Source of the DNA: Pezicula radicicola
Taxonomy: Eukaryota; Ascomycota; Leotiomycetes; Helotiales; Dermateaceae
DNA: 64,000 bases
Reading direction: 5' to 3'
Assembly (NCBI GenBank): GCA_003008705.1
Contig: PDUO01000047.1
Span: 152,506-216,505 of the forward strand
A program made the position numbers and the translations under genes. The notes beneath the pieces were generated by a model. That model made no database searches. It was not told where the DNA came from and saw nothing but the letters and a program-made list of their open reading frames with translations. Below are positions 19,724 through 31,040 of this stretch, in pieces; position 1 is the first letter of the stretch, and each line of letters begins with the position of its first letter.

Positions 19724-22017
19724 ATGACCCTAGAATTATCACCAGCAACAGAGGACGATGCAGAAACAATAGCATCAATCCATCTCGCGGCCTTCGATTC
19801 GAACGTGCTGTTGCACGCACAATTCCCCACTCCAGCAAGCCTTCAAGGTCTACGCAACTCCCTCAAGCAACAGACAATAGACTCTCTGAAAGACCCGATA
19901 AAAGCCGTGATAGTGGTAAGGGAGAATCAACAGCTTGTTGGCTTTGCCAAATGGGATTTACCTTCCCGAGAGAGCAAGACATTATTTGAAGGCGTCACGT
20001 GGCCAGAAGGAGCATGTGAGAAATACCTGGATCAGTATGTTGAGTTGGCAGAAGCAGGCAAGGAGAGAGTAGTTGGTTCTAAGAAATGTTACCGTAAGGA
20101 AGTCTCCATTATTTTACTGCTTTCGTCTTTGTTGTGCCTCAAAATATTGTTCAACATTCCGAACCCATTTTGCTACATGGCTGAGGACAGTTTTTGAAGC
20201 CAACGATAGCTTTCCTACTTTCCTGTTGTCAGATTCGCATCCCAGGCCTTCCGCTTATAGTGGTGGCAGGTCTCACGTTCGTTGCAACACGGCCAGAGTA
20301 CCAGGGCCAAGGGGTAGGAACATTGCTCACGCAATGGGGACTAACGAAAGCCGAGAAGGACGGAATACCAGTCTACCTTGAGAGCACCATCTCTGCATCC
20401 GCCTTGTACAGGAAGTTAGGATTCATAGCCATGGATGGTTTCTCCATGAAACTCCCAAATATGGGTCCTGATGGCGGACCTTACATCTACGAAGAAATAT
20501 GCATGATACGGAATTGGGACGATGAGAGTTTGGAAGGCATGGATCGATGGGATTCAAGTCTCAATATCTCTAGTTTGAGGTTAGACTACGAAGCTGGTAT
20601 CAAACCTCAGCATGTGATTCAGGCTATATATGATCGTATTGAAGCTTATCAAAAGGTTCAATCATCAGTATGGATCCATCTCCAACCTCTTAGCGAAGCT
20701 TTGGCAGATGCAAACGAGGTTCTTCTTGCTTGGCCTGATCCGGCTGATAGACCGCCGTTATGGGGAGTTCCATTTAGTGTTAAGGACAGTATAGACATTG
20801 CAGGGATACCAACTACCATTGGTTGTCCAGCATTAGCTTTCACGCCCGAAATTTCAGCAACAGTGTATCAACATTGTATCGACGCTGGAGCGATTTTTAT
20901 TGGGAAGACAAACATGGAACAATTAGCAACGGGTATGACAGGTTGTCGAAGTCCTTACGGAACCTTACACTCAACATTTAACGGCGAATATGCTGTTGGA
21001 GGCTCGAGTAGCGGTAGTGCCGTCAGTGTCTCGGAGGGACTTGTATCATTCTCAATCGGAAGCGACACAGCAGGGTCAATCCGAATTCCCGCAGCCTTTA
21101 ACGGCGTCGTTGGATTCAAACCCACAAAAGGAACCATCTCAGCTAGAGGAGTCGCTCCAGCTTGTCTACATCAAGACTGCGTATCAATACTCGCCACTAC
21201 CACCGAAGATGCCGAGACAGTCTGGAGAGAATGCGAAGACTACGACCCTGAAGACATTTTTGCCAAACCACCGTGTTCCTTTCGTCGCAGTTACAAACAA
21301 CACCCATATCCACCAAACATAACTCCTCGTTTCCAATTCGCAGTCCCACCATCCTCAGCTCTAGAAATCTGCAGTCCAACATACGCCCTCCTCTTCACCA
21401 AAACAATCTCGACTATTTTCGAAAAGGGCGGTGGTAAACCAATCGATCCCCTAGACTTCACCTGGGAACCCTTTTCCAAGGCAAACGACCTCCTATATAA
21501 CGGATCCTTCGTTCTCGAACGACTCACAACCCTCCCGGAAGGCTGGTTCGAAGCCAACAAACATCTCCTCCACCCAATCACAAAACAAGTTTTCGAATCA
21601 GCACTCGCGAGAAATACATCTGCCGTAGATGTATTTCGCGACCTACATAAACAAGCAGAGTATAAAAGAGCCGTAGAAGATATCTTAACATATTTCCATC
21701 CAGATAGTACAGACGGAGAAGAATTTACAGTTCTAATAGTACCAACAGCACCATTCCACCCTACGATTTCAGAAGTAGAAAAAGATCCCATTGGATTGAA
21801 TACGAGGTTAGGTAGTTTTGCACATTTCGCTAACGTATTGGATCTTTGTGCTGTTGCTGTTCCTGCTGGGAGTTATGAGGTGGATGGGAGAGATGGGAAA
21901 GTATCGAGATTACCGTTTGGAATTACGGTACTTGCTGGGTGTGGTTTGGATGTGGAATTACTTGCTTTGGTTAAGGGGTTAGAGGATGTATTGGCTGATT
22001 TAGATGATAGTGATTGA
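19724..22017 (+). CDS. GNAT acetyltransferase-amidase fusion
   Basis: Two exons, 19724-20093 and 20246-22017, giving 713 residues; the intron is 152 nt (GTAAGG ... CCCAG). The N-terminal part (about 1-170) is a GNAT fold: LSPATEDDAETIASIHLAAF at the start and the acetyl-CoA loop RPEYQGQGVGTLL near 139-151, then ALYRKLGF. Residues about 200-713 are an amidase-signature enzyme: FSVKDSID with the catalytic Lys near 303, GGSSSGSAVSVSEG with the cis-Ser near 378, and GSDTAGSIRIPAAF with the nucleophile Ser near 401. The amidase part resembles the allophanate hydrolase/AtzF-type subgroup more than Glu-tRNA amidase, but the substrate cannot be read from sequence. Both active sites look complete. The gene converges on the TamA-like regulator with a 462-bp gap. 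Confidence 0.85.
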
Positions 22018-22479
22018 GTAGAAGTAGCTTGGGAAATATCATATCATATTCGACTTGTTTCTTTGTAGTACTATACCTTCATGTTTGATTAAAATAGCCT
22101 ACCTAGTGTACTTATCTATGATGCAAATGTAAAATCGTCACAGGAAAATGTATTGCTCGCTTAGTTGTATTGTAATGTTATGTTAAATTCTCAAATATCT
22201 ATTATCTATACTAAAATGTATATATAATAGATTACAACCTTTCTATCCTCTTCTCCCTCTCCCCATTCATAGGTATCATATCCTATGAAGTATCATGCCC
22301 GGATATCCAACTCAAACTCCTAACTCCTAACTCCAACAAGTTATGCAAGTAACGTGTATATACAACCATATCCTTGTTTCTACCCAAAAATTCAATGATG
22401 TCGCTCAAAAAATCACAACTCCAGACTCCAACTCGCTGACTCAATCACTCGCTCTCGCTCTCACTCTCTTTAACGATTA
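22018..22479. other. convergent 3' flanks
   Basis: Gap between the stop codons of the GNAT-amidase gene and the Zn2Cys6 gene. AT-rich in the middle, no frame or repeat of note; it should hold both polyadenylation regions. Confidence 0.45.
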
Positions 22480-24748
22480 CTAATATCGACCACCTTGCAC
22501 AGCATACCCTTGCCTGTCATCATACCCACCCATACTGCCGCCTTCACTGGATACACTAGTTGTTGGCGAAGCAAGACCACTTGTGCCCATGATATCCTCA
22601 TTATCACCACTGTCACCATTCATGCCGCCGATTCTCGGTCCGCCAATGGAAAATCCATATCCGTATCCTTCTGCTACGCTCCGTTGTTGTCTTGAGCCAG
22701 CGATATCTACTTCGGAACCGGGGCGAGAAAGGACTGGCTTCTCGGGCAACGCTTTTAGAAGGCCTGTGGATGTATCCAGCATCCCCATAGCAAATTCAGT
22801 CAATCTCTCACTGCCTTTACAAGACACACCCAACGTCCACCTATACTCCCCGAGCCGCCTTCTATACCACTCTGCCTCTTCGCGCCCAGGTGCCGTAGCC
22901 CAAAGTAGACTCCCAAACGTGCCAATTAACGCAAAGTTGGTTTTCGAGGCAAAATACCAAAAACTTCGTAGATGAGAAGATGTGAGGCGGTTTACAAAGT
23001 CCATAGCAGAAATCAATCGAGTTTTGGCTGCAGAGCGACAGATATGTAGGATATATGGATCTAGCGTTGACTGTTGCTGACCATTTTGATTGGAGTTTTG
23101 TGTAGTAGAAGATAAGGACCGGATTATGCGGCGATGTAATGTGATTTCCGTAGCGAAGTAGGCGAGGTGTAGAAAACCAGTTGAGCAGAGGCGGTCTTGG
23201 ACAATGCTCGAATCCATCCGTAAGCAGGTTGGTAAGGCGGCGAACCAGTCTTTTAGTTTTAGTTGGACGGGCTTTGCGAGTTGGAGAACCAGATGCGTCC
23301 CTGATGGGCCTGCTGCCAAGACGGAGGCCATCGCTTGGAGAGTATAGAATGTCTCTAGGACTTCAGCGAGGATCCGAGATAGGATTACCATCTGAGTGAA
23401 CAAGAGACGGCCATGTTCGTACTCGGATGATTCCTCCCTGTCAACCTCTGTTGATATCGATACCGAGTCAAAATCTGTATCGGGAAAATCATTTGATGTG
23501 AGCGCTGGAACGGCCCAGTTTGAAGCGAAGATATGGGATGGGCGGCCATGAATTAGAGATCCCCACTTGTCTTGCATGTATAAAGCCCAAGCGAGACGTT
23601 TTCGGAGACCACGTTCCCAAGGAGGGATCTTCCAGTTACTGCAATCGAGATGCAGACCTAGCTCTTGGCCAATGGCTACTAATTGCGCTGTTGGGGCCCA
23701 TTGATCACCCTCTGGCCGTTGAGAGAGTAACAGACCGGCTTGGACAGTGGAGAGTTTAGGCCTGTACATTGCGTCTGCTAACGTTACTCGCGCGAGTCTC
23801 TCTAGTTCTCTGATGTCGGGCTTTGGGAGGTTTGTCAGCTCTTCGCTGTGGTCCCACCAATTAATTGCTAATATATAGACGGCTGCGAGAATTGGGGGTG
23901 AGAACTCCCGATATGATCGGTTGTATTTCTCCATGAAAACGGTTTTCTGGAGGATTGGGAAATTTGGGTGAATGATTCGGAAATATAGCTCAAGCAATGC
24001 TCGGCCATGTGGTCCTACAATGCTCTCAATGGCATCTACATCGTCTATCTGGTGTTCGTGGCCTGGTGTATTATAATCCGGCAGCATGAGAAAGGTATCG
24101 TTTGGGCTGACCTTCCTCAGCGTTCCCCTCGACAATAAACTCTCATCTTGGGGATCGAAAGGTGATAAGTCGATCAGTGAGGGCTCGAAATCGGTCGTTG
24201 GTCCAATATATTGACTGTAGCGATCATTCTGCAAGCCCAATGTGCGCTTCAACAGTGTTGGTCCTCCAATATTAGCCATATCCTCAATCAACGAATTGGT
24301 TGCACCAGTACTCGAGATGCTCGATTCCGTAGGTCTTCTTCGTCTCTCTTCAGCCCCGGGCGACCTAGAGATAAGCCGTTAGGAAAGCGATAAGGAAAAT
24401 GGGGCATAACTACACATACCGTCTTTTCGCAATACTCTCCTCCTTCCCTTCGGTATTCAGCTTCCTCTTTCTCGGCTGCGGACTCTGCACAAAAGTGCAC
24501 TCCTGGTTATGGAATTGGCACAGCACACATCCTGTCTGGCCCTCATTGATCACACATCTACTCTTCCTCCTCCGACACGCATCACACGGCCTATCTTTCC
24601 TGCTCCTTATATTGGCGACCGATGCCGATTCCGCGCTTGCTGTGCTGCTCATGCTGCCGTTCGCTGACGATAATTGTTCAGAACGAGATTGTTTGCGACT
24701 GGCAATGGCAATGGGAGCACTGCGTGCCATGGTGGCCGGAGTCGACAT
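22480..24748 (-). CDS. Zn2Cys6 transcription factor, TamA/DAL81-like
   Basis: Two exons, 24748-24420 and 24364-22480 (55-nt intron, GTATGT ... CTCTAG), giving 737 residues. Start at ATG 24748; the frame is open further upstream but without a better ATG. The binuclear zinc cluster is RPCDACRRRKSRCVINEG followed by CVLCQFHNQECTF, with all six Cys present near residues 58-85, and a basic PQPRKRK tail. The second exon carries the fungal transcription factor domain, with LYFRIIHPNFPILQKTVF and SPPILAAVYILAINWW near 205-265. The C-terminus is Gly/Ser-rich. The unusual zinc-cluster spacing and FTFVQSPQPRKRK-like ending point to the TamA/DAL81 coactivator group, which acts in nitrogen source utilisation. 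That orthology is from memory and should be tested. Its convergent neighbour encodes an amidase, a plausible type of target. Confidence 0.82.
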
Positions 24749-27700
24749 GGTCGCGTATATAGACAAGGCGGAGAAAGGCTCGATTGGGAAATAAGCTGGG
24801 ATTGGTATCTCTGGACTGCTGGGACTGGAGAAAGATGTGTCGAGCTGGTGACTAGCAAGGCCTTTCGACAAGGCTGTCTACCCACGGGGATGCCTCCCGT
24901 GCAGTAGATGAATTTGTTGCTGCAGCTAAGAAAGGTTTGCTGTGGCTGCTCCACGCTGTGCACACCTCTTTTTTTTTTTTTTTTTTGATTTTGATCGTTT
25001 TCTCTTTTTTTTTTTTTTTTTTTTTCCTGGCCACGGAGATGGGCGAAAGGACGAGCACGCAAATCCTTCAGCCTGGTCAAACTGGTGGAACTGGCCGCAA
25101 AGAGTAGGTCCAGCAGATTGTTACAAATGCTACTGGCTACTGATGACGACAATTTGCAGCAGGAGACAGGCTTCAGGCAAGCTCTGTGCTCTGCTTATCG
25201 GTGGACAGGCCTGGGCAGGGACTCAGCGAGTGGGCACAATGGAGTGTTGTTGCGTTAGGCTTGCACAGTGGCTCGTGGAGGCTAGAGATAGAGAAGAGTA
25301 CCCGCGCGGGAGATAGACGAAGAGCGATGGTATTGGAGATAGGAATGTCGAAGAGATAAGGTAAGGTAAGGTAGGGTCCGCCACAGGGGGAGCTATCCAA
25401 ATCGGAGTAGGTAATGGAAGCTTAATGTAATGGTAAGGCAGGGAAGTTGTCCCGTACAGTATTATTTTACTTGTGTGACCAGACAATAATCCCGCCGATC
25501 CTGCCAAAATTATTATCCTAGGGACTGCAAAAGAATGAGATAATGTATAGTTTTTGTCGTCATGCTGCGTCCTCAAGGGTAGCAACAAGAACCACAGCAA
25601 CACACACAGAGGGCGAGGAGAGTCAAATTTGGATGAGGATATGAGGGAAGAACGAGTACGAGCACCTCGGGTTTGGGGGGTGGTGTTCTACTGCTCTACT
25701 GTACGAGAGGTACAGTACCGTTCCTGCAACTGCAACAACAGCGTGCGTGCGTGCGGTATGGAGAGGAGAGGAGAGGAGAGGACAGGATAGGATTCGAGGG
25801 GAAGAGATGAAATTCGGAGGATGTTTTTCTTATCTATGCGAAAGCGGCCTTTGATTTGTGATTTCGAGTGTCTATCTCCCGACTTCGCGGGTCATTAATA
25901 CTTAATAATGTGGGTGGACTTATGTGGACGTGCCAGGAAGCAATCGTCATCAGAGAATCGGTTTTCACACGCATCTCTCCTCACCGTCGCCCGCCTGGCC
26001 TGGATTTGACTCGGTTTGACTCGGTTTGGATCAATGCGATGACAGCAGTAAACCCCAAAGTAGGAGGTTCTCACGTAACAGCAATTCTGGCGTGCATCGT
26101 CCTGTCGGTGCTTCCTACACGCCAATTCTTCTTTCATGTGTGCTCGCTGTGCCAATCTCATCTTTTCTGAAATCCTTCCGTCAAGTTACCGAGCAGATCC
26201 TTATCAAAGATAAGGAAATTGTTCACGGCCAATCAGCACTGATCCGTTTCATTGGGATTTGACCATGTCTGCTGTGTCTTGCAGGGCCCCCCCTTCCCAC
26301 GATCGTCCAACCCCACAGTCGCTACGTGTGTGGTGCCGTAAGAAAAACTGATGCTATATATATCATTGGACAGTGCTGCTGAGGCTGTGGTCTTCTTGCC
26401 TGACAGCATGCAGGGACTGGACGACAATGTCCGTGGCCGTTAGGTAATTAGTGCTGTGCTTTTGCTTAGCTTATAGATTAGGTTTTTGGAGGGAGATGCT
26501 TTGACAAATTCTCGTGTGTCACCTTCTGTAAAGAAAAGAGATCGTCAAGCACGTGTTGAGGCACGCGAGCCCCTTTTTAGCTTTCTGTTCGGACAAGAGT
26601 TGAGCCCTCGGTTAAAAAGGGGCATCGGAAACTTGTGGTCCGACATGGCACATGGCACACGGCACTTCGAGGAAAATGGAACGACGAGGTAAATATAAAG
26701 TCTATATAATCCATGATACATGGTATTGTCAAAGGATCCTAGACGATTGAATGCGCCTTCGTTTCAAAGCAGAGCTCTGAGGCCTATGCCGAGCAGACAT
26801 AACAATCTGATCAAAGCCAATTATCAAAACCATGAGATATGTATAACGTACAAGCGACAGAAAGGAGAGACACCACTTCGTAGTGGTTAAGGAGCTCAAA
26901 TCAACGAAATCAAACGGTAGGGTAAGATAAGAGGTTTCGTAGTTTTGTTACTTTCCTTTAAAAGACATATTAATAAGACTCGAGCGACATAAAATCGAAT
27001 CCAGAGATAAACCATAATATTGCTACCTATCTGAACTCTAAATTTTTACCGCTGGTGCAGTATTGGTACTATGGAAGTTACACTATACTGCAGCATTGGA
27101 CGATCAATCATCGAGTACTTCTCTACAATGGAATTGCTCCGAAATAACCCAAATACAGTTGGTCAAATAAAAGAAGAGTTCAGTAAGGCGTTTTAAAACT
27201 TTAATATAATCATCCGGTCTCCTACGAAAGCGATGTAGCCGATGTTGAAGGGTCCAGAACAGAAAAACCAGATGATTAAATTTAGGCTAAATTTAGACTT
27301 TTTGAGGCTGGCAACAGTTGTGTGAATGACAAGAGGACAAGAAGCTACTAATTCTTGCTTCAGAAACTTAGAACATAAGGTGTAATTTTGAATTGCTAGT
27401 AATTCTCTCTCTTACCTAGGATATCCGGGCTGGGTAATCCTTCGGGCACTCGTTAGTAGTCTTCTCCTACTCATCCTCACCATCATCTTTCTCGTCGTTC
27501 TTATAGCTCACCAGACCGCCCTAGTCCTGTCCTTCCTGATATCCTCCTCATAGTTGTCCGCTATATTAAAAGCGGGACATCGTTTAAGGATTCCGCCTTC
27601 TTTAACCCAACCGCCCTATTGAAAAAGATGGATTGGGTTGGGGCAGCATCTGCAAAAGTTTGCGAGGCTTGGCTCCATCTGCATCCACGAGAGGTTCAAG

Positions 27701-27924
27701 ACGCAGCCTCGCTTTGGGATCCCAATAGCGATTTGCCACAAAGCCTTATCTATCCTCGTGAAATGCCGTGGAAGCAGTTTCCTCTTCTTACCTTTATCTC
27801 ATCCTTTCTAGAGTTTCTATCAACCTTATTGTTCATCAACGGCCGGTATCACGATCTTGGTGTGCAGCACTCTGGCATTTGAATACAACAAGACTTCGAC
27901 CGGCAAGAGTCCCTGTCGCGGCTA
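24749..27924. other. long intergenic region with simple repeats
   Basis: No gene supported. It contains the leader of the Zn2Cys6 gene, the poly-T tracts, a GCGT run followed by GGAGA units at 25741-25787, and a duplicated TTTGACTCGG at about 26003-26022. A plus-strand frame at 27619-27882 precedes the HET relic and may be its decayed flank, but it resembles no family. Confidence 0.45.
24969..25025. repeat. paired poly-T/poly-A tracts
   Basis: Eighteen T at 24969-24986 and twenty-one T at 25005-25025, separated by 18 bp. On the minus strand they are poly-A tracts about 220-280 bp upstream of the Zn2Cys6 start codon. Such tracts disfavour nucleosomes, so a promoter role is possible. Exact lengths may be affected by sequencing error. 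Confidence 0.7.
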
Positions 27925-29068
27925 ATGGACTTTGCCTACGATTCCAGCCTGCTCTCAAATGAGCTCCGGCTGCTTCAGCCAGTGGCAGTTAACAACCATG
28001 TCCTTCGATTCAAAACTCGGCGCGTCGAACGCGCATCAGCAACCCCTTACACAGCTGTTCGTATACATGGGGTGACGAAGATGCGTCAGAAGTCATCTAC
28101 TTGGATAACCAACCTTTCCATGTTAGGCCCAATTTATGGACGTGTCTGTATTACATGGCTCATGCTGCGAGGAATACAGCGTGGGAATACCTATGGGTAG
28201 ATGCGATCTCTATCGACCAAGCCAACACCGCTGAACGTAGCTCTCAAGTCCGATTAATGGACCAGACGTATAGAGACGCTATCTGCGTGTCCGTCTGGCT
28301 GGGGCTCGTAACATTACCTAAGGAGATCATATCGTATTTACCTACACAGATACCTACTAAGACAGTAGAAAGAGATGGATTCGACTGGACAGACTCGATT
28401 GTCGATCTCTCGAATCGCCCATACTAGTCTCGCGTCTGAGTTATCCAGGAATTCCTACTTGGCCGAAGTGTTGAGCTGTATTGCAGTGACAACCGGATAG
28501 ATTGGTTAGATTTTCAGAGCATCCTAAGCCGCGAGGCTGGCATCGAACAGTTTTACGATGCATATGGCGACGTTCCCCAAGGAGACCGAACGAGCGCACT
28601 CGCCGCTTCGTCGCTTGTCATGGGACGACATGTGGATAAGCATCCCGAGACCTTACAACCACTCTGCGACCTACTCATTGACCACCATAGGTCTAAATGT
28701 AAGGATCCACGAGACAAGGTCTTAGCGCTACTAGGACTTATTCCACCCGACGAACGAGAGATTCTAAGTATGTTCTTCCCGGACTACTCAATAACGGAGG
28801 ACCATGTGCTTATCATAACGCTGGCGCACTTGACGCAATTTCCTGCGGAGTCAAGGATGCTACGCAGTGGAGTAAAGATTACTCTTGATTCAGAGGAGCT
28901 TTTCTTGGGACTTGGTGTCGGGTCAAAGTCACGAAGGAGAAGACTTTTGCGTCGAGCTGAGGAACTTGACTACTTAGCTCGCGTGTCTCCTCATCACGTG
29001 TTACAATTCTTGACTTTAAATGATCAGATTGAGGAATACGAAGGCGAAGATAAGGACGAACAGCAATA
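27925..29068 (+). pseudogene. HET-domain gene, broken
   Basis: Reads as one heterokaryon-incompatibility (HET) domain gene in pieces. From ATG 27925 the frame reaches ATPYTAV. A one-base loss near 28054 moves the rest, SYTWGDEDASEVIYLDNQ, LWVDAISIDQAN and QVRLMDQTYRDAICVSVWLG, into another frame. That frame then meets TAG 28425-28427 and TGA 28437-28439 within the motif RP-Y-stop-SRV-stop-VIQE, where the family has SRVWVIQE. After these it is open again to 29068 (KCKDPRDKVLALLGLIP, a normal HET downstream block). The second stop replaces a conserved Trp (TGG to TGA); the first fits TGG to TAG. HET proteins trigger cell death on non-self contact in fungi; this copy cannot be expressed whole. 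Confidence 0.75.
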
Positions 29069-30629
29069 GATGAGTGAAACTGAACGCTCGAGGCCTGCCA
29101 ATAAAATGCGGCATAGGGTATCTGTAGTGGTGATATCTACACTATTTGTGGTTTGGTTGATAGTGAAGAACACTACAATATGGAAGCATTACTTTAAACA
29201 AGTTGGTGCGAAGTAGTGGACATATATTTGCTGGTCGATAATATCATATACGGATACGAATGGGTCAACGCCTAGGTCTGGAATACAATATCAAAATTGC
29301 CTCAACTTGAAAAGTACTCGGTGAGCTTGGCAGGCGGCAAGTATAGACACTGATAAGCCACCGTCCGTTACTAGGTCATTCACTCAAATCCAGAAAATAA
29401 CAGCCAACTCACGTGGTTTCTAGTTCACTCAGCTTGAGGCAGCGACTTGTTTTCAGATTCCAATCGACTTAATTGGGGCTGTGGTCTGCTTCATAGTTGT
29501 TAAGGCACTGTAATCAACAGCTGGCATTAGTTCTTATCACAGAAGGCTGTATACTAACTATACTAAAATACATATTCAAGTTCCCAGGCTCATTATGGAG
29601 AATGTGCGTCCCTCTCCCATGTGTTTAAGTTCAGTTTAACGTCCAGTAAAAGAGTGAATAATGTAATGTTGCAGAGAATTTCTCTTCTGGAACCAAAGTG
29701 CTATACAAATAATCCTCCCTTTTCAATGCCGCTTCCAAACGTCAGCGCAATGAATACGCCAGCGTCGAGGGGCCGAGTCTTGCTCCAGTCCCGACGCCAA
29801 TGTTCTTTAGCGCCAGCGCCTTAGAATCCAATTCGGTCCCTTCCCAAAACCAGTTTTAGATTTGGAGTACTACAGTTGCGAGTATATCGATTTGAAAGAC
29901 TGCACCTCGAAGTGATTACGTCTAAAGTATAATACTTTAACATACTATAATATATCATATGTGTCTTATATAGAAACTATAACCAACTTGCAAGGAGGCC
30001 AGAAGAGGATCTCCTGAGCGTGATCCAGCTGATTTATCAACGTGCTCAGAACTCAGAATTCAACTCATGTTAAAGCAACGACTGCTCAGGGCTAAAAATG
30101 GAAATGGACTTTGGTGAGGTCAAGATTTGTCGCAGATTATAGGGGTTATCACCCCTTGAATTCATAAGCATGTCCAGCTGTTCTAATGTAATAGATTTAG
30201 AGGTTGATAAGATGTTGTACTCTCATGAAATAATGTAATGTAGAGAGATAGGTGTAACTATTGTAGGTAAATGCTATACAGTATTTGTAGTAAAGAGGAC
30301 CAGGCATCTCGCTTAGCAAAAAGGGGGAAGTAACCTGTTTGTTTAGATACTAGAAATCTATAGTTAATCCCCGTTAAAAGGAAGTTAAAGAAAACCAACA
30401 ACGTTGAAATAAGAAACAGACGTTGAACAATATAAATCAATACTTAGATATTCCCTCCTACTATAAACAATGAATGAAGCGTTAGGTGAATATGTACAAT
30501 TTAGTAAGCTGCGCCCTATATCTAGAAGCGCCGAGACATTTTCAACGCCGTCAGCATTGTATGAGCGTAGCCGTTCTATTGTCGATACTTCTATGCTGTG
30601 ACGACAATAGGAGACAACAATTCATTTTG
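29069..30629. other. AT-rich intergenic DNA
   Basis: No gene supported; scattered short frames only. A mild GC-richer patch lies at 29640-29825. The right end borders the repeat-rich leader of the SRA gene. Confidence 0.4.
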
Positions 30630-31017
30630 GGTGACTCAAAATAACTTGGTCACTCAGATTAACTTGGCTACTTAGAATCCTTCTTCCAACAACTATTCAA
30701 AATCGCCAACTTCTGGTATGTACCTGCTCTGAACCTTCTGGTTTTGAGTCACTCAAATTAACTTGGTTACTCAGGTCCGCCCTTCAGCAACCATTCAAGC
30801 TCTGCAACTACGTGTAAGTACCCTCCATCCCTCGATTTTGATTTGAGTTACCAAAAACAACTTGATCACTCAAACTAACTTAGTCACTCAGATCAATCCT
30901 CCCCAAAGACCACTCCCAGTAGCGTAAGTATACACCTTTCTCACATTAACTTAAGTTACTAAAATCAACTTGATAACTCAAAATAACTCAGTAACCCAAA
31001 CTAACTCAATAACCCAG
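30630..31017 (+). repeat. 18-bp repeat array forming intron-like modules in the SRA leader
   Basis: Degenerate units of about 18 bp, like AACTTGGTCACTCAGATT, occur in four blocks. Between them lie related spacers (CAACNATTCAANNTC..CAACT). Each spacer ends in a good donor and each repeat block ends in an acceptor: GTATGT 30716 to CAG 30774 (59 nt), GTAAGT 30814 to CAG 30891 (78 nt) and GTAAGT 30924 to CAG 31017 (94 nt). Read this way, the leader of the SRA gene has three introns whose 3' halves are all made of the same repeat, and short exons of 32-40 nt. Splicing is inferred; the repeats and splice signals are seen. Confidence 0.6.
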
Positions 31018-31040
31018 AACCACCAACCACCACCAACAAA

